Below are positions 14,101 through 25,200 of a stretch of 64,000 nt of DNA, in pieces. The notes beneath the pieces were generated by a model. That model saw nothing but the letters and a program-made list of their open reading frames with translations. It searched no databases and was not told where the DNA came from. Both the position numbers and the translations under genes were made by a program. Each line of letters begins with the position of its first letter. Position 1 is the stretch's first letter. The DNA comes from Mansonella perstans. Its lineage: Eukaryota; Nematoda; Chromadorea; Rhabditida; Onchocercidae. Where the stretch lies: the NCBI GenBank assembly GCA_037074765.1, contig JBAMDO010000571.1, forward strand, positions 124,001 to 188,000, written 5' to 3'.

Positions 14101-17100
14101 TTAGTTAAATGTACTTTTTGCACATTGCATTGAGCTTCTCAGAACTGGTTACATATTTGATTAAACCATTAATTTTCGATTTACTTACAAAATTTGCTGC
14201 ATCTGATGAGCCCTCTGATTCAAGCGCAGTTAGCTCAAATAAAGCTAACTCTCTGTGTTTTTATCATTACGTCGTTAAATAACTGTCAGTACTCTTGCCT
14301 TCCCTCTAGGAGATTAGTAACATCAACTGGAACTGCACAATACGAATTTATAAAATAAATTGATGATAACACTTAAAAAACACTGGAAAAGAATGTACAT
14401 TTTGCAATTTAATCTTATTACTCATTTTTTTCTCCACTTGCTTATTAAAAAATTACTTCACTAATTCTTATGTCCTTTGTCAAGATTCAATAAATGAAGT
14501 CCTCGAAATTCTTTATGTGAAGAACTGATCAAGCTGCAGAAGTTTGATTCCAATAAAGTTATCAGAATCTTAATTTTGCTCCATGATGTTTTTAGTAAAA
14601 ACATTGGTGAAACACTTCTGAAACACAAAGAGTCAAATGAAAAATTAGCAGCACCGAAAATTAACAAGCGAAATTCTACCAAGAAACTACTTCAATCTAT
14701 TAAGGTAAGTTGCAGCAGATGCATTTCAAATTTTGAAATTATAAACAATAGAAATTTAAAAGTGGAATACTGTAGATTGTCGGAAGGCTTCGTCCTGCAA
14801 GTTTAAAGCTTTTTATTTAGATTGTTGATTCAACCCAACCACTCTTGGAAGGTTATTCTGCCGATAAAGTCACGGATCGCATTCACCGTCGCCACACCGC
14901 ACCCGTAAGGCTTAGTACGCTACTGAAGCGTAATCAGCCAAACAACGTGACTACAGTTTTGAAAACTCCACAGTCTTGCGCGCGAGGTTTTTCCGTTTAT
15001 TTTCTAGTGATTCATAGTTTCAGGCGTTTCTATGCTATTATGTTTTAACTTCTCATACATAATACGTTTTTCCATGAAATTTGGCAAAAATTTAAACATT
15101 TGGGAATTTCAGGAAGGCATTCAACAACGCTAAACTTAATGTTGAATGGAAAGGATAAAGATTCGGGACTGGGTAAGTTTAGTTATGTAATGTTTATAAG
15201 ATTGTGCTGTTCACTGGATTATATTATTTTATGTTGAAGTTACTTCAGTTCTAGAGAAAAAAAAGCGTCGCAGTGAAAGCTTGAGTGATGATTCAAATGA
15301 CAGAGTTTCTGTTAGCGATGATGAAGATAAAAGCACACAAGAAATGCAAAGTTTCAGTGCAGAAACACTTTTGGAACAGGTATTGCATGTTGTGTTTTAT
15401 TGTCCCTGTATGAGAAACCATGTTCAAATTTTCTGCTTCTTGCATGCTTTATTTAATAAATAATGTATTTTGGAAATGTATGGAGTCACGACAGCGACGA
15501 GCCAAGCGACAGAAACGACGGGAGGAAGCGAATGGCTTTATGCAGACAATACCAGTGCAATCTGCTGTTGATTCAGCTCCAATGACTTCACTTCTTGATG
15601 ATGTAACAAATGAAATAAATCGTTTAGAAAAAGATCGTGAAGTTGCAAGCAAATTGCTTGGAAATGAGAAAAATACATCATTATTTTCGAGTGCTATCGG
15701 AAAGAATCAAGATTCATTTTCCACGAAAGGTTGCTTTTTGTATGTTTCGAAAAAAATTTCTCTGAGAATTATGCTTTTGAATAACTCCTGTTTCCACAAG
15801 GGATTAGCTTTTCTTCTTTTAAATGATCTTTAAATAGGCAGCATTTCTAATTTGTATATGTACAATGAAGTGAGGATGCGAAATCTAGCTTTATTTTTCT
15901 GCCCGTTTAGTTATTCTTTTTTTCTTTAATAAAATTATGCGATACATTTTTATTACATAGCAAGGATGGGAACGGAAATAGTTCTTTACAGAAGACATAC
16001 CTCGACTACCTCCACTACCTCATCCACCAATGAACAATTTATACCTACCTGCAATTCCTTCTGCAGTGAGGGAAAATTGTACAGAGTTGTTATCTTCACC
16101 AGATGTCGCGAAACATTCACTTTATTTGCCATCATTCAACACCAAAATCCAGTCAACTACTTTATTTCTTGGTTTACCGTCTTCTACCGTCACATCGGCT
16201 TGCAATAAATTTGCAGAACCGAAGCGTGTATCGAAACAAATAAGTATCGGTCCAGTTCACAGTGACGAGAATGCTTTTGGGGTAAGCTTTGTGTTGTGGT
16301 ATATTTCCCGTCGTTTTTAATTTGAATTGTAATTTATGATACTTCCAGAAACATAAAATTTTTAAAATTCTAACGAAGTTTTAGAAGTATCGTGGTTAAA
16401 TAAACAGCACCAGAAAGGAGCATTAGCTTAATTCTGGATTTATTATGTTTAATTAAAAATGAAGATCGAAATGCCTTTTTGAAAATGGTGCCTTCGTCAG
16501 CAATTCCAGAAGGATTTGGTTTAAGTGATTTGTGTGTTTTATGCTTAGAAGTAACAAGATCTGTTAAACGAGATTCGACCCACAACCTATTAAATATCTT
16601 ACGCTCATTTTTATTTTTCGATTACCATGTCTTTCTTTGGTACAGTGATTTTAATTTGTTAATTCTAGGACAGCGTAAAGGCCAATGATCCACCAAGTGG
16701 TTTTGCGGAGGATTTTTCAAAGTCTGATGCTATCAAAACGCAGCTTTTGAGCGCAAAAAATGAGAACGTAAGTCTGTTCGCATACCTCATTCATATCTGA
16801 AATTTATATGCTACATATAATAGATGTCAGAGTTTGTATTTAATGGGATTTTAATCTTAATTATGCAAAATTTGAATAATTTCAGGATATAGTGGCAGGT
16901 CCTGCTTATATTCCACCGGGAGCGCGACCAAGTGTTTTATCTATCAAATCAAATAATCGTGGTATGGTGAGGCAACGAGTCAATCATTTCGCTCGATTAG
17001 GAGGAATACAAAAAACTATTGTGGAACAGATATGCTTTTTTATTTAAAAATTTTATTAGTATATTTACTTGCTACCTTACTATCTTCAAATGACATCTTA

Positions 17101-18364
17101 GCTTTCGCGTCCAATGAATGTATTAGGAGTAGTTTGTGTTGCAGGCTTCCAAAACAGAATGTCAGTGGCGTGATGGCAAACACGCATCTTCAACTCTGCA
17201 GAAACTTCCTCCCGCTTCACGTGGTTTGCAACCAATTGCTGGAAGAAATGTGTCTCCTCCACCTCGGGACATTGTAATGAGGCGAGCAAAAAAATTTGAA
17301 GGTAATATTATGCATTTGAATGGACACTGTGCTTGTGAGTATGCATCAGCACACTTGTCGAAACTTCCACAAAATATATAATGAAATACATTATTTACAG
17401 AATACTCAAAAATCATTTTTTTTCACCGTTGTCTGTCTGTCTGAGTGTAATATATATTACTGTCTGTCTATCTAATTATAATATACATACGTTAAAGAGG
17501 TTTTTTTTTTTTTTTTTTTTTTTTTTTCATTCTATCGCACGTCACGTTCTATCTGTCAACTACCATTGGAATGTATTATTTAAATATCACTTTTTTTGTA
17601 ATTTCCTAATGAAATAATTTTCATTTTCTCCAATATTCCGTAAAATGTTATTGGTAAAGCGTTTTGTGTCACTACTGACGATCAAGCCAATATTATTGTT
17701 CCAATATCTCACAAGTGTTTTATTATTCACATTTGAATACTGCTAGGAAAACTAAAATGCACAACTGCAAATTCACTTGTCGATTTCAGTTGATTCCGGT
17801 ACCGCACAAACGTTTTATTATTTCTATTTGAATGTGTTGCTAACAAAACTAAAAATGCACAACTGCAAATTCATTTGTCGCTTTCAATTGATTAAGCAGG
17901 TTAATTATTTTGCAATGACGAGCGGTATTAAAGCAAATTTTTTGTAATGCATAGAGATTGCAGCATTAGCGGCATCGGTCGGGATGGAGGCATGCAAGAA
18001 TTTTCGTCCCGCAACACGCAACAGAATCGCAAAAATCCAAAAGCAAAACAATCCGAAGACACCTCGCCGTTTGAGTGGAGAGATGCGGGTTGTGCGATCT
18101 TCTCAAACTAGACTTGATAAATCTCTTGAGAAACTTGCAGTCAATCTTAGTAATCATTGCTTACTGAGGAAATCTCGAAGCCAATCTGGCTGCAACAGAC
18201 GTTGTTCATTAAATACAAGAAGTAGATTAGAGGACCGACAACAAAATGTTGGACAACCGCTCGTTCGAGCATCGTACCATGATAACTTGGACGATATAAC
18301 CCCATTGATAATGTTGCATTCTGCTAATTTGAAAATGATACCAGAAGCAGAACACGACATTTGA
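11171..18364 (+). CDS. RhoGAP-domain protein, ARHGAP11A / RGA-3/4-like
   Basis: Likely a GTPase-activating protein that switches off RhoA-type GTPases at the cell cortex during division. I built 21 exons: 11171-11259, 11430-11516, 11607-11706, 11813-11944, 12123-12236, 12446-12565, 12693-12898, 13063-13171, 13251-13407, 13619-13793, 13869-14099, 14596-14704, 14821-14986, 15113-15172, 15249-15379, 15486-15729, 15992-16281, 16669-16767, 16886-17020, 17145-17301, 17955-18364. Phases close to 1,106 residues, close to vertebrate ARHGAP11A. The RhoGAP domain covers about residues 55-255: GVPVFLVDA, the arginine finger in GIFRKEG (R80), KRFFREL (116-122), and NIARVFAPSLF with the conserved Asn188. 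The rest is Ser/Arg-rich and probably disordered, with KTPRR-type basic patches in the last exon. The family layout (N-terminal GAP, long tail) supports the ARHGAP11A type; C. elegans RGA-3/4 equivalence is inferred. Upstream coding exons are not excluded. The donor after 17,020 is weak. Confidence 0.85.
17710..17893 (+). repeat. Diverged 95-bp tandem duplication in the last RhoGAP intron
   Basis: Two adjacent copies (from 17,710 and 17,805) share the order CACAA, GTTTTATTATT, ATTTGAAT, AAAACTAAAA, ATGCACAACTGCAAATTCA and TTGTCG, ending in TTGATT, with scattered substitutions. The block lies between exon 17145-17301 and the exon that begins at 17,955. Confidence 0.8.
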
Positions 18365-18905
18365 AATAAGGATTGATTGTTTAGGTCTGCCTTATGCTTT
18401 GTCTAATTCCATACTGACTTTAGTGGTCAAAAGATATTTTAGCAATAAAGATATGGAGTGGTTGGTGTTGAAGTTTTTGAATCATTAATTATAAAAGTTT
18501 GTGAGATCTATGTTACTTTTATTCTTCATTATGGTATGAAATAACTATTAAATATTCGAGAAATTCTAATTAATTATATTCTGTTTGAAATTTACACTCA
18601 TACCATTCAAATGCAATAAATATTTTGATCAGTATATGTGAACTTTCCAATATTCTTTAGCGTACTTTGGCGTACTTTTTTTCTGTTTGTTTGTTTGTTT
18701 TTTTTTTCTGCTAATTGAAAACACTTTTTTTTTCTGTTAATTGAAAAAAAGATTTGTTATTTGATTGACTTCATGAGACATCAAGGCAAAGTATCAAAAA
18801 AAAAAGGTGTGTCATATATATACAGTAAGCATATCCATGAATTTTTATAAATAAATTTAGATAGAAATTTGTATATGATTTATAATAATTTATAGATAAT
18901 TCTAG

Positions 18906-19120
18906 AATTGACCGAAGGAACGGAACAGTCCTCGTCACCGAACAATCTGTCTCAACGTCGTAACAATCTCCATTCCTTGTCAGTTTCTTCATCTATTACT
19001 GCACGATCTCCAATTATTTATGTCTCCACAATGAAATCACGACGGCCAAAAAATCCATTTATGAATGACAATGGTAGCGCTACAACTGGAACTAGTTCAG
19101 GTTCAACGAATAAAAAATAA
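18906..19120 (+). CDS. Alternative last exon of the RhoGAP gene
   Basis: A TTCTAG acceptor at 18,905 opens a frame of 215 bases ending in TAA at 19,118-19,120. Its entry phase (two bases completing a codon) is the same as that of the exon at 17,955, so exon 17145-17301 (ending GAAG) can join either one. The encoded tail of about 71 residues is Ser/Thr/Asn-rich and basic (for example SQRRNNLHSL and MKSRRPKNPF), like the rest of the RhoGAP tail. Using it would give about 1,041 residues instead of 1,106. It could instead be a remnant or part of a separate short gene. Transcript support cannot be seen here. Confidence 0.5.
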
Positions 19121-19455
19121 GAAGAAAGTGGTAGACCTAAATTGAAACTGTTTTTCTGTATAGTTTTATTCTTACTTTTTACTTACAAGTGTTCCATATT
19201 TAAAAGAATTGATTTCTTCTGTGTTACTTTTAATTAAACGTCCATATTTATTGCCTTTTATCTAAACTCAAGAATCTTTTCTCATTTCGAATTATCAATG
19301 ATTGATATATTCAACTAGATTCCTTCTTCACATTTCGAATTATGTAGTATACGAAAATCTATCTGGTACAGGACTTGCTGTTCCAAAACTTTAATTCATA
19401 ACAATTTGATTGTTTAGTTTTCATCTGTATTAGTAATACTTTACATCTCAAGAAA

Positions 19456-20101
19456 TTAATTCTCCAAGTGATGTAGAATTTCAGTTTTTTCGACACCTAC
19501 CTCTCTCATCTGAACATTGCATAACGTATTAATTTTCAAATCTTTTGTTCTCCACTCATTTGTTTCTCCTGTCAAGCATTTCATTAATCTGTACATATAA
19601 AGTACAGGCTCAATTTTGTTGCATTTCCATTTGCAGTAATTTCGTGGTATCGAAGGATCGAAGGAGTTAAAATTATCTTTTTTCGAATTTGCAGTGAGAT
19701 CTGAAAAATGGATGAAATCTATCATCATACAGTCATCTATTCTTTATGTTCTGCTCATTATTGGTAAAAGCAAAGTATTTTTATGGTTTATCAAAATACA
19801 AGACTTTTTAATCCAAGTATTTAGGGTGGCTGAAGTTGGAACATTTTGCGGATAAAAAATTGAGTTTAAGTGATTATTTTAAAAAAAAGAAATTGATCAT
19901 TAAATAGAGACCTAGAATTATCGAAATTAAGCAAAAAATATTAATCGCTAACCAAGTCAACTTGTGTTTTCCGCCACATTTACGATTAATTTCATTTGTT
20001 ATTACTGTGTGAGGAAATATGTTTCCATTTAATATTTTATTCAGCAAAACGGACATTACATAGTCATGATATTTAAAGCTTTCAAACAGGTGATTTGCCA
20101 T
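19456..20101 (-). CDS. Small single-span membrane protein, unrecognised
   Basis: Two exons read on the minus strand: 20101-19912 (ATG start) and 19700-19456. They join in phase to 144 residues: 190 plus 245 bases is an exact multiple of three. The acceptor is a clear TTTTTCAG; the donor (CTAG|GTCTCT) is weak. The first exon carries one hydrophobic segment (LTWLAINIFCLISIIL, near residues 47-62). The second is polar, with cysteines (CKWKCNK) and charged stretches. I do not recognise the family. The start lies 36 bases past the stop of the gene upstream on the same strand, and an acceptor-like TATTTAG sits between them, suggesting a tight trans-spliced pair. Confidence 0.4.
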
Positions 20102-20136
20102 CACCCAAACAGGTGATTCCTCTGCTCCTGTTTGTA

Positions 20137-21814
20137 CTAAATATGAAGCGACTTTTTCGCTTCGGCTTCCTCTAGACTTTTTGGACGTTGCGATGGTTTG
20201 ATTCTATCTGTTGTTGGTGAATTTGTTATTCGTTTTTGTATCTAAAGGAAAGAACTGAATTTAACAACATTTCATTTTGAATAAAACATTATCAAACGAA
20301 TAAAAGACTATTTCAACATATTCTTTTTCTTCGGTTAGGAATAAAGCAGTTTTAGCGCAAAGAGCATTTAAAAAAAGAAAAAAAAAAAAAAACAGATTCA
20401 GCTCTGAGAGGCGAAACCATTTTTCAAAAATTTTCAGAAATGTGTGGCTTTTATCTCATATTTAACTTAGTTGTTAACTAAATAAACTAAGGTAGGTTAA
20501 ATAAAAAAGAAATTTGCAATGTAGTATCCGCATGACCGTATCACATGAAAAGCAAATTAATTAAATTTTAGCTATTTCAATACACTGTAAACTATAAATG
20601 ATGAAATGTGCACCGTGAAATAATAAGCAGTGAAAATTGATGCTAGATTTATACCATCAACAGCTCCTCTAAAACGGTTCCAATACCATCCAATAAGTCC
20701 AAGCGAGACGGCACTACGGTCCTGAAATTCAAGATGGATATACATCCTTTCTTCCACTACCATTGCTAGAAAATTGCATTAGTTATACTGTTAAAATGAC
20801 AACTTTTTTTCGCTTAAAAATGGCCATAATAGCAACGGTATGTGTCAAAAGAAATGAATTTGAGAAGAATTAGAAATTTGATAGATGTAAAAATGTTTCA
20901 CAAATAAATGGTCGTTTATTCTGAGTAGTATTTATAATTAATTTAATTTCATTGGAAATGAAAAGAAAAACAGATAAACGATTGACCCAAACCATCATTT
21001 GCTCATTGCATCTAATCCGATAGCACAATTCTTTGACATCTTTTCTACTTAATGAGTAATAAGTGATATAAGCTAGCGTGCTCAGTGGTCCAAGTGCAAA
21101 ACTTGCCAGAAGAAATCGTCCCTGTAAGTAAAATGAAATTCTTGCGAAGGTAATTACTACTAATTCCTTACATCATTATAGATTTTACAGTCCAGAACCG
21201 TGTATCCAGCACCACATTTAATTCGTATTTTTAACAACAATAATTTTATGCATAGTTGAAAACAAACCAATTAAGAAAAGAATCCAATTGTTTTACTATG
21301 ATTTGATTACTTGGAAACAGAAACTCATCCTGCCATTTATTTTCTACAAAAATTTTTAAACTTGTATGAAATCATTTATATATACCTGTAATTTTCGACA
21401 TTTATTTCTAATTATTTTAGTTGAATTATTGGTGGTTGTTTCGTAGGTTAAGTTTTTTAGGAGAAACAACCGATATATTGGATGTATTACACAGCCACCT
21501 AAAAGAATCATACTCCTTAAAAAAATCAAATTAAAGATGACGGAATCCAAACAGTAAAACTTGAAGGACAGCTTGAAAAACTAAACGGTTTAACTCTGAG
21601 CATCAATATCTAAAAAAGAGTGACAGGATTCTCAGAGTAATCGCTTTAAAAAAATTTTAACCATACCAATAAACGAAAAAAATTCAGCAGTTTTGAATGT
21701 TCCAAAAATTGTCAATTCAATGTATGGAGATGGAACTGATGTTAAATTGTCCACCGTCATTTCGGAGCGTTGAAACTGCGAAAAATTGTACCACCATGGC
21801 CCCAAACCAAACAT
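20137..21814 (-). CDS. Small multi-span membrane protein, unrecognised (possibly TMEM186-like)
   Basis: Coding-like blocks on the minus strand, in order: 21814-about 21,667 (ATG start, begins MFGLGPWWYNFSQF), about 21,520-21,387 (hydrophobic, SMILLGGCVIHPIYRLFLL), 21,120-about 20,990 (second hydrophobic segment ASFALGPLSTLAYITYY, then SRKDVKELCYRIRCNEQ), about 20,766-20,650 (GLIGWYWNRFRGA) and 20241-20137 (charged tail ending EEAEAKKSLHI, stop TAG). The 20,241 exon is in phase 0 and the join between the second and third blocks is also phase 0; the other joins I could not fix. Two membrane segments plus a small size suggest a mitochondrial TMEM186/TMEM223-type protein, but that is a weak resemblance. 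The gene lies 457 bp downstream of BMS1 on the same strand. Confidence 0.4.
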
Positions 21815-22270
21815 TTTTTAGTTACAGAATATACCCAACCCCTGAATTAAAAAAGTCTACATATTCCTAAACATATTCCCATCTTTGTCCTTCAGAAAGA
21901 TCTGAAAGATCATAGCAGAAGAATTTCATAAAAAAGAAAACACCATAGGCACTTTAAACCAATAAAATTACTGAAAAAAATTGATGCTTTAAACTTATAA
22001 AATTGAATTATGCATGTCAAAAATTGATTTTGTTAGAAAATGATTGTTCGATCTAGTAATCAGAAAAAATAGCACATTTCAATTTCATTAATTGCGTTTT
22101 AAATTTTCATGGAAGACAGTGTCTCGAAAACTTCCATAATAAACAAATGCAGACACCATAAGTTTCAGCTTAAGTTTTATTGCTAAACCAAAAATACAAC
22201 AGAAAAACGTGAAATGATGGAAATAACTGGTTTAAAACACCAAAACAGACAGAGGTTGTTAAAAAGATCT
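21815..22270. other. Short intergenic spacer downstream of BMS1
   Basis: A+T-rich, with no exon-like frame. It separates the BMS1 stop (22,271) from the start of the next minus-strand gene (21,814). A few hundred bases between same-strand genes would suit a nematode operon, but I see no decisive signal. Confidence 0.5.
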
Positions 22271-25200
22271 TTATTTACTGCTGCCAACCGAATCCAGTGC
22301 CTTGCGCAATTTCGTCTGTTCTCGTTTAGAAAGTGAGCGGCAAATCTTTTTTTTAGTTTTCTTTATTCCACATTGTCGCTGTACTTCCAATGCTGCCATT
22401 TCCTATAGATAAATGATACAAAAAAAGGCAAATTTCCCGATTACTGTTTAGCAGAATTACTAGAAGTCAGTGCATGTAATGCATGCTTAGATAATGATGA
22501 GCTGGAACTAATAAAAAAGATATCAATTGTACATCGCTTTTTCTTTAATGGATATGAATTTAATATAAGTAACGAACTACAACCTAACAAGAAATACATC
22601 CTAATAGAAAAAAGATAACAAAGAAAATTCTATAACAAAAAAAAAAATTATGCATGGAAGCCTTTTATTACAACAAAAAAAAACTTACCATGCGATGCTT
22701 TTTGAGACGTTCCGCCACAGCTTTTCTTTCAGCCTTCATTTTCTCTGAATGAACCGTACCCAGTATTTCCATGAATCGATTTAACTAAAGTACCATAACA
22801 TATACTAAGTCATAATCATCGTCAAATTACTTGGAATAATAAATCAGTATAGAAAATATGAGTTCACCTTGCTTTCATGTGGCTCTAGTATGACTGCAGT
22901 ATGCCTCTCTACAAGCTTGTCACCTTTCTTCTTGATTTCTTCCGCAACTTTTGGTTTTAACCGATACGGTAGTTCTTTTTGCAGTGTTTTTGGAATAAGC
23001 AAAGGTGCAGGATGAAATGGTCGTCTTTCAACTGGCTACAAAAAAATAGAATTGATAAGGCGAAAATTTTTCTATCACAGAAATGCTCACACATCAAAAA
23101 AATGTCAAAAAAACTCGTGAAAATAAAGTCTTCACTTTGTAAAAAGAATCCGTGTTCATCGGTGGTTTCAAACCCATTTCAAAACGCAAGCGACCCACTG
23201 TTCGCATACCCTTCCATTCATGATTTATTGGTAATAAGAGATCTGCTACAGGAGTATAGAAATGAGGTACGGGAACAGATACCTGGAAACAACATATAGT
23301 GAATTTTCAACTTTTATGACAGGGAGCAAAAGCAATTTCACATTCTGTCACTAATTCTTCGGTAAATACCTGATTTAAGAAAAAAGTTGCTTACCCAAGC
23401 ACGAAGGAAAACGACATCGCTCATGAGAATTTTGTCTTCAAAAGTTGCTCGGAACGCACCCACAGGCTCATGTAGCGCTTTTTTAATTTGACCACGGATA
23501 CCACTAACAGTGCGTATAATACCACCTTCAAATTTCGCTACTTCTAAAACAGTGTTGAACATCCCCTGAAAGAGTCAGTTTATATTAGAACATGCTATTC
23601 ATATTTGAGAAAATAATATTATTCAAAAAAGTTGCATTTCCAGTTGCTTTAAATGTACAAACAAATATAAGATGATAAAGCAACTAAATATATATAAGAC
23701 GTAAATAAACTCGTTTTCTTCCCAAAAAAAACACTACGGAACCTTGATAAATGCTGATTTCTTGAATATCTGATAAGGATGACCAATAAGCTTTAGTTTC
23801 TTCACAACTTGGAAAACCTTATCCAGATTTAATACAACACCTGTTGCAGCAATCCTAAAGCCTTTCTGAAAGAAGATGAAGATGGCACCTCTCGTAGGAT
23901 ATTCAATACACTTTCATAAAATCTTTTGCAATTTCAATGAATCTCTCGTTAAAACAGAACCTTCTTAAACATATATTAAAATTTTTAATATGTACTTATT
24001 TTAGTCCAAATCAAATAAATTATTATTTACGAACCATATCTCTACTTAGCGATTGTACTGCAAGAAATCCTGTATTCTGCGCAGTTATTGGCCCCCAGAA
24101 GACTGCCTGACAGAACATATGTTCTGGCGTGTATTTCAAGAAACGCTGTCTCATGTTATGATCTTGTATCGAATATATGACCTGAAACCTTCTTATCATT
24201 CAAAGGTTACCTAAAGAAATTTAAAAACAAAGCTTGATCTAGCAAAATCACAAAAAAATTAAAAATAAGAAAAATTTTAGACTTTAGAACCAACAATGTT
24301 TTAAAAAAAGATTGAAAGTCTAAGCTATACACATACTACGAGTATATTACTGCCTCCAAAAGACTGTCTACCAGAACATTTGTTTTGATGTGTACAGGAA
24401 ACCACTCCAACATATTTTTTATAACCAAATCATGTAAAAATGCAAGAAGAAACAAAAAAATAACTAACAACAGTTTGAAATCGTCTCCAACCACATGATA
24501 TAATTAGAGGATCTCGTGACTTTAATAAACGCTCATACCATCTATGTTTTTTTATCCGTACCTGAACAACAAAATTCAATACCGCTATTACAATTTGTGA
24601 TTTGATATGGCTGAAAATCTAGTGATGATATAGTGAAAACGATGCAATCATTTTAATTAAGATCCTTGAATAAAACAAAATGAACGAAAATCTACCTGTA
24701 CGGAACCAGTATTTTGTTCACCGGTCAGAAGTCCACCTATAATGCACGGTCTAGTTGGATCGAAATGCTGTACATATTCTAGAGGCACATCTTCGAATTC
24801 TATTCGCACATATAATCCTGGTCGGAAACCCTCTAACTGTTGCCGAGCTGTTTCATCTAGCTCTTCAAAGAGTGACTTGTTGAGCTGAAAGAGATTAATA
24901 ATCCAACTTCCAGGTGGTTTTGATTCAAAAACTTTTCATGAAAAAAAAAACATTGTTTCACAGTGATAGAATGAAATTTTCATTTCGTAATCAAGCTATA
25001 CGATAGCTTTAAATAGCTATCTGACTTAAACCAAACCAAATTCAAAAATATTATGCAGCAAATAATACTGAATATGATCAACAAATATAATTACCCTCGA
25101 TTGCTCATCAAGTTCTTCTTTCAGTTGTACATAATACTTATTGGTTTCATCATATTCAGCGTTGAAACGATCTTTTAACTTTTCTTTGTCAATTTTTCTT

